Source: REEB85 sp018971455 | GTDB lineage: Bacteria > Pseudomonadota > Alphaproteobacteria > Acetobacterales > Acetobacteraceae | Direction: 5' to 3' | NCBI GenBank assembly: GCA_028871195.1 | Contig: JAGWNT010000019.1 | Location: forward strand, 1-46,939 | Length of the DNA stretch: 46,939 bases | In this document: piece after piece, positions 29,577-38,844 of the stretch | Numbering within the stretch: position 1 is the first letter of the stretch | Layout: each line of letters starts with the position of its first letter | Program-made: the position numbers and the translations under genes | The notes under the pieces: generated by a model | What the model was told of the DNA's origin: nothing | Databases searched by the model: none | Seen by the model: the letters and a program-made list of their open reading frames with translations, nothing else

Positions 29577-29780
29577 TCAATGAAATTGAACGCAGTTCGA
29601 TCGGCCCGACATGACGCAATCCTGAATCCGTCCGACCTGATTCAGCACGCCACTGAGCCATACGCCGGCGGCGACCAGCAGAATGACGACGATCCCGGCA
29701 ATCACGGCCGGGCGTCGCGACTCCTCGCCATCCTCGTCAGGCTCGGGCCGGCCGGACTGGTCGGGAGGCTCCTCGGGCAT
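29577..29780 (-). CDS. Small single-pass membrane protein with C-terminal Cys motif
   Basis: The 67-residue product has an acidic, Pro-rich N-terminus (MPEEPPDQSGRPEPDEDGEE), one transmembrane helix (AVIAGIVVILLVAAGVWLSGVL) and a short tail with RIQDCVMSGRSNC. From memory, small proteins with this QDCxMxGRxNC ending recur in Acetobacteraceae as uncharacterised genes. The two Cys residues would face the periplasm and could form a disulfide. A good GGAG site lies 4 bases before the ATG at 29780. Codon use is clean and the frame is independent of the overlapping non-coding frames. Confidence 0.65.
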   Translation of the reverse strand: MPEEPPDQSGRPEPDEDGEESRRPAVIAGIVVILLVAAGVWLSGVLNQVGRIQDCVMSGRSNCVQFH

Positions 29781-29825
29781 CGGGCTCCAATTGACACGCG
29801 GCGGCGGACGCAGGCAGTTGACCGC

Positions 29826-30677
29826 ATGCGCGCCCGTCTCGCAACCGCCCTGCTTCTGCTCCTCCTCCCTGCCCTGGGCGGGCTCGGCCGCGCATGGGCA
29901 GCGGACCGCAGCTTCCTCAGCAGCGACGGCGTGCGCCTGCACTATATCGAGCGCGGTCGCGGGCCGACCATCGTGCTGGTGCCGGGGTGGACCATGCCGG
30001 CCTGGATCTGGCAGCGACAGATCGAAGATTTCTCGCACACCTACCATGTCGTGGCCTTCGACCCGCGCGGACAGGGGGCCAGCGCCATCGCACCGTCCGG
30101 CTACGAGCCGGGGCGGCGCGGACAGGACATCGCCGAATTGCTGACCCGGCTCGGCGGGCCGCCGGTGCTGCTGGTTGGCTGGTCGCTCGGCGTGCTCGAC
30201 GTGCTGGCCTACGTCCACGCGCATGGCGACTCGCGCATCGCGGGCCTTGTGCTGGTCGATAATTCCGTGGGCGAGGACCCGCCGCCAGCGTTTCATCCGG
30301 CCCTTCCCGGCCCGCGAGTGCCGCGCCCCGTTAAAATGCGCCGCTTCGTGCGTGGGATGTTCGCCACCCCGCAGCCACAAGCCTGGCTCAATCGCCTGAC
30401 CGCCGCCACCCTGCGGCTGCCGAAGCGGGATGCGGATGCGCTGCTCGCCTACCCAGTGCCGCGCACTTATTGGAAAGATGCGGTCTACGGCACCAGCCGG
30501 CCGATTCTCTACATCGTACGGCAGGGCTTCGCCGGGCAGGCGGAAAACCTGCAGGCACATCGGCCGAATACCGAGACGGTGGTGCTGCACGGCGTCGGCC
30601 ACGCGCTGTTCGTCGACGAGCCGGCCCGTTTCGACGCGCTGGTGAGGGCTTTCATCCGCCGGCATGTTTGGCGGTGA
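29826..30677 (+). CDS. Exported alpha/beta hydrolase
   Basis: This 283-residue alpha/beta-fold hydrolase has an N-terminal signal peptide (ATALLLLLLPALGGLGRAWA). The oxyanion region is LVPGWTMPAWIW, the nucleophile elbow is GWSLG with Ser120, and the catalytic His lies in HGVGHALFVDEP. It should act in the periplasm on an ester or similar bond; the substrate is unknown. The ribosome-binding site is weak. The stop codon overlaps the start of the next gene (TGATG), and that gene in turn overlaps a third (GTGA), so the three are one translationally coupled operon. Confidence 0.85.
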   Translation: MRARLATALLLLLLPALGGLGRAWAADRSFLSSDGVRLHYIERGRGPTIVLVPGWTMPAWIWQRQIEDFSHTYHVVAFDPRGQGASAIAPSGYEPGRRGQDIAELLTRLGGPPVLLVGWSLGVLDVLAYVHAHGDSRIAGLVLVDNSVGEDPPPAFHPALPGPRVPRPVKMRRFVRGMFATPQPQAWLNRLTAATLRLPKRDADALLAYPVPRTYWKDAVYGTSRPILYIVRQGFAGQAENLQAHRPNTETVVLHGVGHALFVDEPARFDALVRAFIRRHVWR

Positions 30678-33088
30678 TGGCGCCGCTCTTTCTGATATCG
30701 CTGGCCAGCATCGGCTACGAAATCGCGCTGACCCGCTATTTCGCAGTCGCGAAATGGTCGGAGTATGGCTACTGGGTAATTTCGATCGTGCTGGCCGGGT
30801 TCGCCCTCTCCGGGGTCGTCATGGCGCTCGGGCGGGATCGGTTCGCGCGGCACGGCACTGCCCTTCTGGGCGGGCTGCCGGTGCTGCTGATACTGGCGGC
30901 GGCCATCGGCTACCACTTCGTCACCACCAATCCGTTCAATCCGCTGCAGCTCCAGAATGCGGCAACTTTCGTCCCTCAACTCTATAATATCGCAGCATAT
31001 TACCTCTGTCTTCTGCCATTCTTCTTCCTCGCCGGCCTGTATGTCGGGCTGAGCTTCGTACTCAATGATCACCAGCTCGGCCGGGTCTACGGGTTTGATC
31101 TGACAGGCGCCGGCGCCGGCGCGCTGCTGGTGTTGGGGCTGATGGCGCTGGTGCACCCTTTCGCGCTCGTGCCCTGCCTGCTGGTGCCGCTGGCGCTCGC
31201 CACGCCCTTCACCTCCGGCTGGACGAGCCGGCGGCGGCGCGGCGCCATGCTGCTCGCCACCGCCGCCGCCTTGCTGGCCGGCGAGGCGCTTCTGCTGGCC
31301 GACAATCAAGCACAATTCAACGATTTCAAAGCAATATACGCCCCTTTGCATGTGCCGGACAGCCATGTTCTGGCGCGGAATTTCTCCCCGCGCGGGCTCT
31401 ATATGATGCTCGACGACTTCACCGAGCGGGTGGACACCGACGTGTCCAACGATGCGGGCATGCTCGGCCTGCCCGGCCCGCCAACCTCCTTCGGCCTGTA
31501 CCGCGACGGCAACCGCCTGGCCTCGTTGCCGCGGCCGGGGCCGATTGACGTCCGCTATGCCAGCGCGACCCTTTCCGCCCTGCCCTATGCCCTGCTCGCC
31601 CATCCGCACGTGCTGCTCGCCGGCGGCGGCGGGGGCTTTCGGGTCGCCGCGACGGCGGCCCTCGGCGCCGCCGGCATCGACGTGGTGGAACCGGAGCCGA
31701 TGCTGCGCCGTGCCTTGCGTCGCGGCTTGGGGCCGTCACCGGGTCTTGCGGGAATGGCGGGGCTGCACATCCTGGCCGAAAGCCCGATCGCGGCGGCGCG
31801 GACGCGCGGCCCATACGACCTGATCGACATCTCTGGCGGCTTTCTGGACAGTGCGGAGGCCAACACCAGCGCCTTCGCCGCGGAGGCCGTGGCAGCCTAT
31901 CTGCGCGCGCTGACGCCAGGCGGCATCGTCTCCATTCCCGTCTCCATCCGCGAATTTCCCTCCTACGCCATCCGCATGCTGGCAACCGCCCGCCGCGCCA
32001 TGCGCCTGGCCGGGATCGCCCATCCCGCCGAGCACGTACTCGTCTATCGCTCGGCCTGGACGGTGCGGATCCTGCTCTCGAACGCCGCCTTCACCCCGGC
32101 CCGGGTGGCGGCCGCGCACAGCTTCTGCAACGCGCGATCCTTCGATATCAGCTACTTCCCGGGCATTGATGTCGCGGCCTCGCGCAAGGATGTGTTCAAC
32201 GACCTGCCAGCGGTCTCCTTCTCGCAAGGTGCGGTGGTCTCCGGCGACGGGCTGCACGACGCCATCGCCGACGAGGCTTTGCAGACCCTGCTCGGCCAGG
32301 CCACCAGTTCGGCACGGGCCTTCAACCTGGCGCCGATCACCTATGACCGCCCGTCCTTCTATTCCGTGCTGCGCCTGGAGCATCTCGGCACCATTCTGCG
32401 GCGCGTGGAAATCCTGCCGCAGGCCGAGATCGGCGCGCTGGTCAATCTGGCCGTGCTTGCCCAGGCGATCGCCATCGCTCTGCTGGTGCTCGCCGTGCCG
32501 CTGGTCGCTGGAAAAGCGTTGCGAACCGGCGGGACACCGCGAGCGGTGATCTATTTCTCCGCCCTCGGACTCGGCTTCCTGTTCCTGGAAATCTTCCTCA
32601 TCGACCGCGCCAGCTTCTACCTCGACGACCGGACCAGCGGATTCGCCCTGGTCCTGACCGGCATGCTGATCTTCTCTGGTATCGGCAGCATGCTGAGCGC
32701 CCGCTTTGTCGCGCGCCCGCGGCGCGGCGTCCGTCTGGCGGTGGGCCTGATCGTGCTGTGGGGGGTGGTTCTGGCGCTCGGCTTGCAGCCCTTCATGCTG
32801 GCGACGCTGGCCTGGCCGTTCCTGGCGCGCGCGGCGCTGGTGCTGCTGATGGTGGCGCCGTTGTCGCTCGCCCTTGGCCTGCCCTTCCCGCTCGGGCTGG
32901 GTGAGGTGGGCAGCGGCCGCTTCCTGCCCTGGGCCTGGGGACTGAACGGCGCCTTTTCCGTGGTGGCAACGCCGCTGGCCAACCTGATGGTGCTCGAACT
33001 CGGCTATGACAGGGTTCTGCTGGCGGCGCTGGTGCTGTATGTGACCGCCGTGATCACTTTTCCCCGCTCGCGAAGGGCCTCGCTGTGA
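30677..33088 (+). CDS. Polytopic membrane protein with spermidine-synthase-like domain
   Basis: This 803-residue protein has an N-terminal block of about seven transmembrane helices (MAPLFLISLASIGYEIALTRYF onward to about residue 210), a central soluble domain with a Rossmann-like glycine motif (VLLAGGGGGFRVAATAALGAAG) typical of spermidine-synthase/SAM-methyltransferase folds, and a C-terminal membrane block from about residue 590. The central domain keeps an acidic residue after beta2 (VVEPEPML), but the usual aminopropyltransferase active site is not obvious. Such fusions are annotated as spermidine-synthase-like membrane proteins and their reaction is not known. The ATG lies within the stop of the hydrolase gene. 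Confidence 0.85.
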   Translation: MAPLFLISLASIGYEIALTRYFAVAKWSEYGYWVISIVLAGFALSGVVMALGRDRFARHGTALLGGLPVLLILAAAIGYHFVTTNPFNPLQLQNAATFVPQLYNIAAYYLCLLPFFFLAGLYVGLSFVLNDHQLGRVYGFDLTGAGAGALLVLGLMALVHPFALVPCLLVPLALATPFTSGWTSRRRRGAMLLATAAALLAGEALLLADNQAQFNDFKAIYAPLHVPDSHVLARNFSPRGLYMMLDDFTERVDTDVSNDAGMLGLPGPPTSFGLYRDGNRLASLPRPGPIDVRYASATLSALPYALLAHPHVLLAGGGGGFRVAATAALGAAGIDVVEPEPMLRRALRRGLGPSPGLAGMAGLHILAESPIAAARTRGPYDLIDISGGFLDSAEANTSAFAAEAVAAYLRALTPGGIVSIPVSIREFPSYAIRMLATARRAMRLAGIAHPAEHVLVYRSAWTVRILLSNAAFTPARVAAAHSFCNARSFDISYFPGIDVAASRKDVFNDLPAVSFSQGAVVSGDGLHDAIADEALQTLLGQATSSARAFNLAPITYDRPSFYSVLRLEHLGTILRRVEILPQAEIGALVNLAVLAQAIAIALLVLAVPLVAGKALRTGGTPRAVIYFSALGLGFLFLEIFLIDRASFYLDDRTSGFALVLTGMLIFSGIGSMLSARFVARPRRGVRLAVGLIVLWGVVLALGLQPFMLATLAWPFLARAALVLLMVAPLSLALGLPFPLGLGEVGSGRFLPWAWGLNGAFSVVATPLANLMVLELGYDRVLLAALVLYVTAVITFPRSRRASL

Positions 33089-33960
33089 CCATTTCCCTGA
33101 CCCGCCGCCACCTTCTCGCCACGGCGCCAGCGCTGCTGGCCGTTCCGGCCGCCACCCCCGCCAGAGCCGCTGGGTGGACGCGCGACGCCTATATGGCGGC
33201 GATGGTGAAATCGGGGCGCCCGGTCTCGCTCACCCAGGCGCAGTTCGACGCCATCCAGAGCCGCAAGCCGGCCGCGATGCAGCGCATCGAGCGCTATCTC
33301 AAGGAGCGGCTCGGCAGCGCCGATCCGGCGGTGATGGCGGCCTTCGAGGCCGTCCCGCGGGAATATTTTCACTACCTCTATGACAGCCACCGCGCCACCC
33401 CCGGCGATGCCTACGAAGCCAACCCGAAGCCCTGGGCATTGGGCTTCGGCTCGGCGCTGTCCGACTATCTGGGGCAGGCCTACATGACGCAGAAATGCGA
33501 GCCCAAGCCCGAGCACGTCACGCTCGAGATCGGCACGGGCAGCGGGTTCCAGAGCGCCCTGTTGTCACGCATCGTCAAGCGCGCCTATTCGATCGAAATC
33601 ATTGAGCCGCTGGGCAAGGCCGTGGGGAAGATTTTTGCCCCGCTCGGCTACGACAATGTCGAGACCCGCGTGGGCGACGGATATTATGGCTGGCCCGAGG
33701 TCCAGGGCGGGTTCGACATCATCATCGTCACCTGTGCCGCGCAATACGCGCCGCCGGATCTGTTCAAGCAGCTGAAGCCCGGTGGGCGGATGGTGATCCC
33801 CATCGGCCAACCCTTCAAGCGCGGCCAGTTCCTGTACATCTACACCAAGGATAGCGACGGCAAGGTGCATTCACGCAAGGATGTCGGCGTCTATTTCATC
33901 CCGATGACGGGCGCGATGATGAAACAGCCGGCGCCCAAGCCCGCCCCCCTCACGCACTGA
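33085..33960 (+). CDS. Exported PIMT-like (protein-L-isoaspartate O-methyltransferase family) protein
   Basis: The 291-residue protein has a signal peptide with a Tat-like motif (LTRRHLLATAPALLAVPAATPARA). The methyltransferase core follows: motif I LEIGTGSGFQSALLS, LGYDNVETRVGDGYYGWPE, IIVTCAAQYAPPDLFKQLKPGG and VIPIG all match the PIMT family. The active-site loop usually reading GQTISQP is replaced by GFGSALSDYLGQAYMTQ, so true isoaspartyl repair is doubtful, and SAM is not normally available in the periplasm. The GTG start overlaps the previous stop (GTGA). The end overlaps the convergent glycosyltransferase gene by 11 bases. Confidence 0.85.
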   Translation: MTISLTRRHLLATAPALLAVPAATPARAAGWTRDAYMAAMVKSGRPVSLTQAQFDAIQSRKPAAMQRIERYLKERLGSADPAVMAAFEAVPREYFHYLYDSHRATPGDAYEANPKPWALGFGSALSDYLGQAYMTQKCEPKPEHVTLEIGTGSGFQSALLSRIVKRAYSIEIIEPLGKAVGKIFAPLGYDNVETRVGDGYYGWPEVQGGFDIIIVTCAAQYAPPDLFKQLKPGGRMVIPIGQPFKRGQFLYIYTKDSDGKVHSRKDVGVYFIPMTGAMMKQPAPKPAPLTH

Positions 33961-35047
33961 GGGCCGCGACGCAAGCCCGGCCTGCCTGCTCGCTGACCTG
34001 CCCGGCGAGCACCGAGCGAGCGCGCGCGAAATCCATCTCCGGACAGATGGTCGTCACCACCGCAATGGCGTCTGTGATCTGACGGGCGCGCCACTGGATC
34101 GCGATATCGTCGCTGCGCTGGCACGCGGCCAGCAGCAGCGGCAGTCGGGCCGCGAAGGCGGCCGCTTCCTGCAGCAGCAGCGGCAGCCAGCGGGCACGAA
34201 AAATCTCCACCGCGTCGGCCATCAGCTGGAGTCGCGAGACCGGTGGAAGCCGCGCCAGGGCGAAACGCTCGACGTGGCCATAGGCCGTGGTAATCAGCGG
34301 CGTGTGCCAACGTAGATCGGCCAGCCAGTCATCGAGCCCAAGGCCACGCTGGGCAAAGCCGCTGCTGGCGCGGGCCAGAACGTCTACCGGCCGGCCGCCG
34401 TCGCGACGCCAGTAGAGCGGCTCGGGCAAATGACGAATTTCACCGTACAGCGCCAGCTCGGCGAGAACCGCGTGGTCCCACCCTGCGCCATAGGCAAATG
34501 GAGAGAGGGCATCGATGGCCTGACGCCGATAGATGCCCCAGAAGCTCGGTGCGCTGGTGTACCGGCTCATCACATGCCGCGCGCGGGCAAGCGGATCGCC
34601 GTCGGTTGCAGCCAGATTATGAGCGGGTGGATAGACCGCGCTCACTCCTCCCGAGGTGGTGAAGATCAGGCCGCCAGCGTGGCACATAGCGCAATCGGCG
34701 TGGCGCAACATCACGTCCATAACACGTTCGATAAAATCGGGTGCGATGATGTCGTCGCCGGTCTTGGGCATCACGTAATCCGCGTCGCCGTGCCAGAATG
34801 CCCGCTGGCAGTTCACCATGCCGCCAGTATCGACCCGGTTGCGCCGCAGCGACACGCCGGGCGCGTCGGCGTACCGTTGCAGAATCGCGAAGGTGCCGTC
34901 CGTCGAGGCATTGTCGATCAGTGTTAGCCGGATCGCAGGCCAGGTCTGAGCCAGCACGCTCTCGATCGCGGCACCCACCGTGGAGACGCTGTTGTGGACC
35001 AGGAGGTTCACATCAACGATCGGCGCCGCATCGCCACCCACCATCAT
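33950..35047 (-). CDS. Family 2 glycosyltransferase
   Basis: The 365-residue protein has an N-terminal GT-A fold with the GT2 patterns VDVNLLVHNSVSTVGAAIESV, LTLIDNASTDGTFAIL and a TGDDIIAPDF segment corresponding to the metal-binding DxD region. The remainder has mostly helical segments that may bind the acceptor. No transmembrane helices are visible, so it should work in the cytoplasm with a nucleotide sugar. The ATG at 35047 overlaps the stop of the TPR-OGT gene (ATGA). Together with that gene and the TPR-methyltransferase it forms a modification cluster directly downstream of the flaF-flbT-flagellin genes. Confidence 0.88.
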   Translation of the reverse strand: MMVGGDAAPIVDVNLLVHNSVSTVGAAIESVLAQTWPAIRLTLIDNASTDGTFAILQRYADAPGVSLRRNRVDTGGMVNCQRAFWHGDADYVMPKTGDDIIAPDFIERVMDVMLRHADCAMCHAGGLIFTTSGGVSAVYPPAHNLAATDGDPLARARHVMSRYTSAPSFWGIYRRQAIDALSPFAYGAGWDHAVLAELALYGEIRHLPEPLYWRRDGGRPVDVLARASSGFAQRGLGLDDWLADLRWHTPLITTAYGHVERFALARLPPVSRLQLMADAVEIFRARWLPLLLQEAAAFAARLPLLLAACQRSDDIAIQWRARQITDAIAVVTTICPEMDFARARSVLAGQVSEQAGRACVAALSA

Positions 35048-37320
35048 GCCGCCCCTCGCGCACACCAATCGCTCCAGGCGTGCCGCAATGCCGCGCCAAG
35101 ATTGCGGCCGAAACGGGGCGCATCGCAAAGCGGACTCGCCTCAACGCGGGCCCGCATGACGGCCCGCAACTCGGCGAGCTTCCTCACATCGGCCGCATGG
35201 TGGCAGGCAAGTTCGCAGTATGACTCGCGGTCCCTCGCAATCCAGTCAGCCAAGCCGACATTGCTCAGATGGCTGAACGAGTGGCGGGACGCAAAGGTTT
35301 CACCAGGAAACGTGACGGTTGGCACACCCATCCAGAGCGCCTCGCACGTCGTCAGCCCGCCGCCATAGGGAAACGGGTCGAGCACAATGTCGATGTCACC
35401 AAACTGCGCCAGCAACTCGCGGTGCGGTGAGGCGCCTCGCATCTCGATTCTGTCCGCGGATACGCCATGGCGCGCGAATTCGCGGATCAGCCGCTCACAA
35501 GTTTGCGCATCGGCAAGCTGATGGCATTTGAGAACGAGACGTGCCCCCTCTACCCGCCGCAGGATCGTGGCCCAGGTGGCGATCACGGTGGTGGTGATTT
35601 TTGCCAGATTGTTGAAGCACCCGAAGGTGACATGGCCGCGCGACAGAGCCGGAAGCGCTGCAACCTCTGGTGCATAGGCGGGTGGGCTATAGCAGACGTA
35701 GCCATCTGGCATCACGAGCAGACGCTCCGAGTAATGCCGGGCAAGGCCGGGCGGCGTCTCCCACCGGTCGGTGATGAACCAGTCCATTTCGGCAAGTCCG
35801 GTGGAATGGCTTTGCGACCCGACCCATTTGATCTGCACCGGCGCCAACCGGCTCGCACACAAGGTCATCAACCCCTGATCGCCAAAACCGCCGAGATCGA
35901 TGACGATGTCCAGCTGGCGCCGCCGAATATCGTCGACCGGGCCGGGGGCGCCTTCGCCGCCGCCGAGGCAGACCCAGTCACTCGCCACCGCACGGAAGCG
36001 ACGCTGGATCGCGTCGTCGGCGACGTTGCGCGAAATGCACACAATGTCATGGTGCGCGGGATCCAGTGCCTCGAATCCGGCTATGGTCAGCCACCCAACC
36101 GGGTGGGTGCGCAAATTGTTGGACAAAAGGCCAATACGCAAGCGGCGTTCGGCATTCCTGGCATTGGAAAATGCCGGCGCGGCATCGCGAGGCAGTGCAG
36201 CGCCTGCCATCATGTTGACGCGCAACAACTCCGCGGCGCTTACCTCATCGCTATAGGGCATGGCATTGCTGAGCGTGCGCCATGACAGGCTCTCCGTCGG
36301 CCACAGCTCGGTTGCCCGCCGTGCGGTTGCAACGCCCTTTTCCTGAAGCCCGAGCGAGACGAGGGCATTGGTCAAGTTGCAGAGAAACCCCGACTGCTCT
36401 CCATGCTGATCGATCAGCGCCTCGAGCTCCTCGCGCGCCTGCCGATGGCGATGCACACGAACCAGGAAGGCCGCCTTGTTGTTGCGCAGAGTCAGATCAT
36501 CCGGCGCCAGAGCTATGGCCCGGTCGAGTGCGAGCAAGGTTTCGCGAGTGCGGGTGCCCTTCACCATCGCATGTGCAAGCCCCGCCGCCGCTTCCGGAAG
36601 CTCCGGAGCCAGGCAGGTTGCGGCTTCAAGAATATCGGCCGCCTCGTGATAACGGCCAAGTCGGCCAAGAAGATGCCCACGCGCGGTCAGGGCGATCACG
36701 TCAAGCGGGTCTTCCAGACCGCGTTGCTCCAGGCGCGCGAGCTCTTCCAGCCCTTTGCCGGCAGCCATCGCGGCGTCACCGAGACGCAGCACGATCGCAA
36801 TGCGTTCTGGAGCAAGGCGCACGGCTTCGGCAAATGCCGCCGCGGCGGACATGTCGTCCCGGCTGGCCTGCAACGTGATGCCAAGCAGGTCCCACGCCTC
36901 CGCATTGTGTGGCGCCCAGCAGCAACACCGCAACATCAGCATTTGCGCCCGGGCGAACGCCCCGCGTTGCACGAGCAGTGCGCCGAGCGCCACCATCGCT
37001 TCCTCGCGGGCGGGATTGCGTTGCAGGGCCGCCTCGAAATACGCCTCGGCCTCGGCAGGCTCCCCGGCACCACGCCAGCTTTCGGCCAAACGGAGGAAAG
37101 GCTCGTCCCAATCCGGCTCATTGTCGGAAAGCTGGGTCAGCAGCGCGCGCGACGCGGACAAATTGCCCAGCCGGTCCTCTGCTATGGCCAGGTTGACCAT
37201 CGTCTCCCTCGTCGTCGTTCCCGCCGCAAGTTGTTCGCGCAGGACATCACGTGCCTCGGCAAAATACCCTTTGGCCAACAACTCCCGGGCGTCGTGAACC
37301 GGATGATCCGCGCGCACCAT
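35044..37320 (-). CDS. TPR-containing O-GlcNAc transferase-like glycosyltransferase (GT41)
   Basis: This protein of about 758 residues has an N-terminal array of tetratricopeptide repeats (about 1-340) and a C-terminal OGT/SPINDLY-type catalytic region. Diagnostic parts of the latter are RLRIGLLSNNLRTHPVGWL, DIVIDLGGFGDQGLM, IKWVGSQSHSTGLAEMDWFITD, VTFGCFNNLAKITTTVI, and DPFPYGGGLTTCEALWMGVPTV. These transferases attach sugars to Ser/Thr of proteins; TPRs recognise the substrate. The neighbouring flagellin gene suggests flagellin as target, but this is inference. The start is uncertain: ATG 37320 is preferred, and an in-frame ATG at 37398 would overlap the methyltransferase gene by about 50 bases. 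Confidence 0.87.
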   Translation of the reverse strand: MVRADHPVHDARELLAKGYFAEARDVLREQLAAGTTTRETMVNLAIAEDRLGNLSASRALLTQLSDNEPDWDEPFLRLAESWRGAGEPAEAEAYFEAALQRNPAREEAMVALGALLVQRGAFARAQMLMLRCCCWAPHNAEAWDLLGITLQASRDDMSAAAAFAEAVRLAPERIAIVLRLGDAAMAAGKGLEELARLEQRGLEDPLDVIALTARGHLLGRLGRYHEAADILEAATCLAPELPEAAAGLAHAMVKGTRTRETLLALDRAIALAPDDLTLRNNKAAFLVRVHRHRQAREELEALIDQHGEQSGFLCNLTNALVSLGLQEKGVATARRATELWPTESLSWRTLSNAMPYSDEVSAAELLRVNMMAGAALPRDAAPAFSNARNAERRLRIGLLSNNLRTHPVGWLTIAGFEALDPAHHDIVCISRNVADDAIQRRFRAVASDWVCLGGGEGAPGPVDDIRRRQLDIVIDLGGFGDQGLMTLCASRLAPVQIKWVGSQSHSTGLAEMDWFITDRWETPPGLARHYSERLLVMPDGYVCYSPPAYAPEVAALPALSRGHVTFGCFNNLAKITTTVIATWATILRRVEGARLVLKCHQLADAQTCERLIREFARHGVSADRIEMRGASPHRELLAQFGDIDIVLDPFPYGGGLTTCEALWMGVPTVTFPGETFASRHSFSHLSNVGLADWIARDRESYCELACHHAADVRKLAELRAVMRARVEASPLCDAPRFGRNLGAALRHAWSDWCARGAA

Positions 37321-37345
37321 CTCTCCGACCGCGGCCACCACCTCG

Positions 37346-38788
37346 CTAACTCCGTCGCAATGCGACAATGGCGCCGCGCACAGGCTGCCCGTCTTCATTG
37401 CGCAAAATGTCCGGCTGGAGGGTGGCAATGGAAAATCCGGCCGCTTCCGCCGCACGAGAGACGTAGGGCAATTTATGTTGGTACCGGGCGAGGCGGCTCA
37501 GAGACCATTTGTCCCCGTTTTGGCCGGCCTCCCACTCCTCAACCGAAAAAATGAACATGCCGCCCTCGCGCAACGCCGTGTGGGCTGACGCGAATATCTC
37601 TTCAAGTGAGCCAAAATAGCACAGCACGTCGGCGGCGATGACGAACGTCCAATACGCCGAGCGCTCGGTCAGCGCCTCTCGCAGCTCACCCTTGACCAAC
37701 CGATGATAGAGGCCGGTCGCCGCTGCCTGACAGAGCATTCGCTCCGACAGGTCCACCCCCACCAATTCCTCAAACCGTCGGTCGGACAGCGCCACCGCAG
37801 CCATTCCTGTGCCACAGCCCAGATCGAGGGTTGGCCCGATCGATCGATCATCGTCCGGCACGTGCCGCAGCAGCGCCGTACGCAGCAACCCCGGAATGCG
37901 ATAGCCGAGCTCGACGAGATGCGCGTTGAATCCCTCGGCAATGCCATCAAAGACCGTCTCGACATACTCCGGCGGCGCCGCTTCGGTCGCCGGAAGCAAC
38001 CCCGCCGCTTGCACGAGATGCCGCACGTAGCGGTCCTCTGGCGCCAATTTGAGAGCTTCAGCGTACGACCGTCCGGCGTCCGCGTGACGTCCGAGAATCG
38101 AAAGCGCATGCCCATGCAGTCCGAACACACATGCGTCCGCACCACCGCCTCGTATCGCCCGCACCGCCAGCTCGGCCGCCCGAGCAAAATCCTGCTGCCG
38201 CATCTGAAGCGTGATGAGCGCAATCTGAAGCCGCGAGTCATAGGGGTTGACGGCGATAGCAGCATGCAACACATCCGCGGCGGCCCTCACGTCGCCGATC
38301 CGCTCCTCGGCCTGAGCAAGCGCCAGACCGTATGCCGCCACCCCTGGATTCTGCGCAACGGCTGCTGCGAGGCAAATGCGCGCCTCCGCCGGGCGATCCA
38401 GCTCAATCAACACGGCCCCGAGCATCGCCTTGGCCTTGACGTTGCCCGGATCGAGAATGATTGCGTCCGCCGCGTCCCGTGCCGCGCCTGCCATATCTCC
38501 GCCCTGGGCACGGGCATCGCCGCGGCAGAGGTGCAGAGCCGCGCCATCCGGATAGGCAGCAATCCCATCATCAAGCACGAGCACGGCCTCGGCAGCACGC
38601 CCCTCGCGCACCAGAAAGCGGGCCTCCAACTCAATGCAGGAGTCACGCGCGCAACCAAGATGCGGCAAAGCAGCCAGAAGTGGCCGCGCGGCGGCCAAGC
38701 GCCCTTGATCGATCAGCGACCGCACATGGCCGGCGACCACATCAGGATCTGCATGGGCTGTCGGAGTTTCCGCAACATTCGCGAGCAT
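37346..38788 (-). CDS. TPR-containing SAM-dependent methyltransferase
   Basis: The 480-residue protein has TPR-like repeats over about residues 1-270 and a class I methyltransferase domain at about 310-430 with motif I LDLGCGTGMAAVAL, the acidic residue in LVGVDLSERML, and FVIAADVLCYFG. Proteins with this architecture often sit beside flagellin glycosylation genes and may methylate sugars or their carriers; this is contextual inference. The ATG at 38788 has GGGAG seven bases upstream. It lies 25 bases before the TPR-OGT gene, and 56 bases after flaF, all on the same strand. Confidence 0.87.
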   Translation of the reverse strand: MLANVAETPTAHADPDVVAGHVRSLIDQGRLAAARPLLAALPHLGCARDSCIELEARFLVREGRAAEAVLVLDDGIAAYPDGAALHLCRGDARAQGGDMAGAARDAADAIILDPGNVKAKAMLGAVLIELDRPAEARICLAAAVAQNPGVAAYGLALAQAEERIGDVRAAADVLHAAIAVNPYDSRLQIALITLQMRQQDFARAAELAVRAIRGGGADACVFGLHGHALSILGRHADAGRSYAEALKLAPEDRYVRHLVQAAGLLPATEAAPPEYVETVFDGIAEGFNAHLVELGYRIPGLLRTALLRHVPDDDRSIGPTLDLGCGTGMAAVALSDRRFEELVGVDLSERMLCQAAATGLYHRLVKGELREALTERSAYWTFVIAADVLCYFGSLEEIFASAHTALREGGMFIFSVEEWEAGQNGDKWSLSRLARYQHKLPYVSRAAEAAGFSIATLQPDILRNEDGQPVRGAIVALRRS

Positions 38789-38844
38789 TTCTTGCTCCCT
38801 CCGAGTCTCATGTTCCGGCAGGCCTGCGCCTCGCCGTTCTCTAC

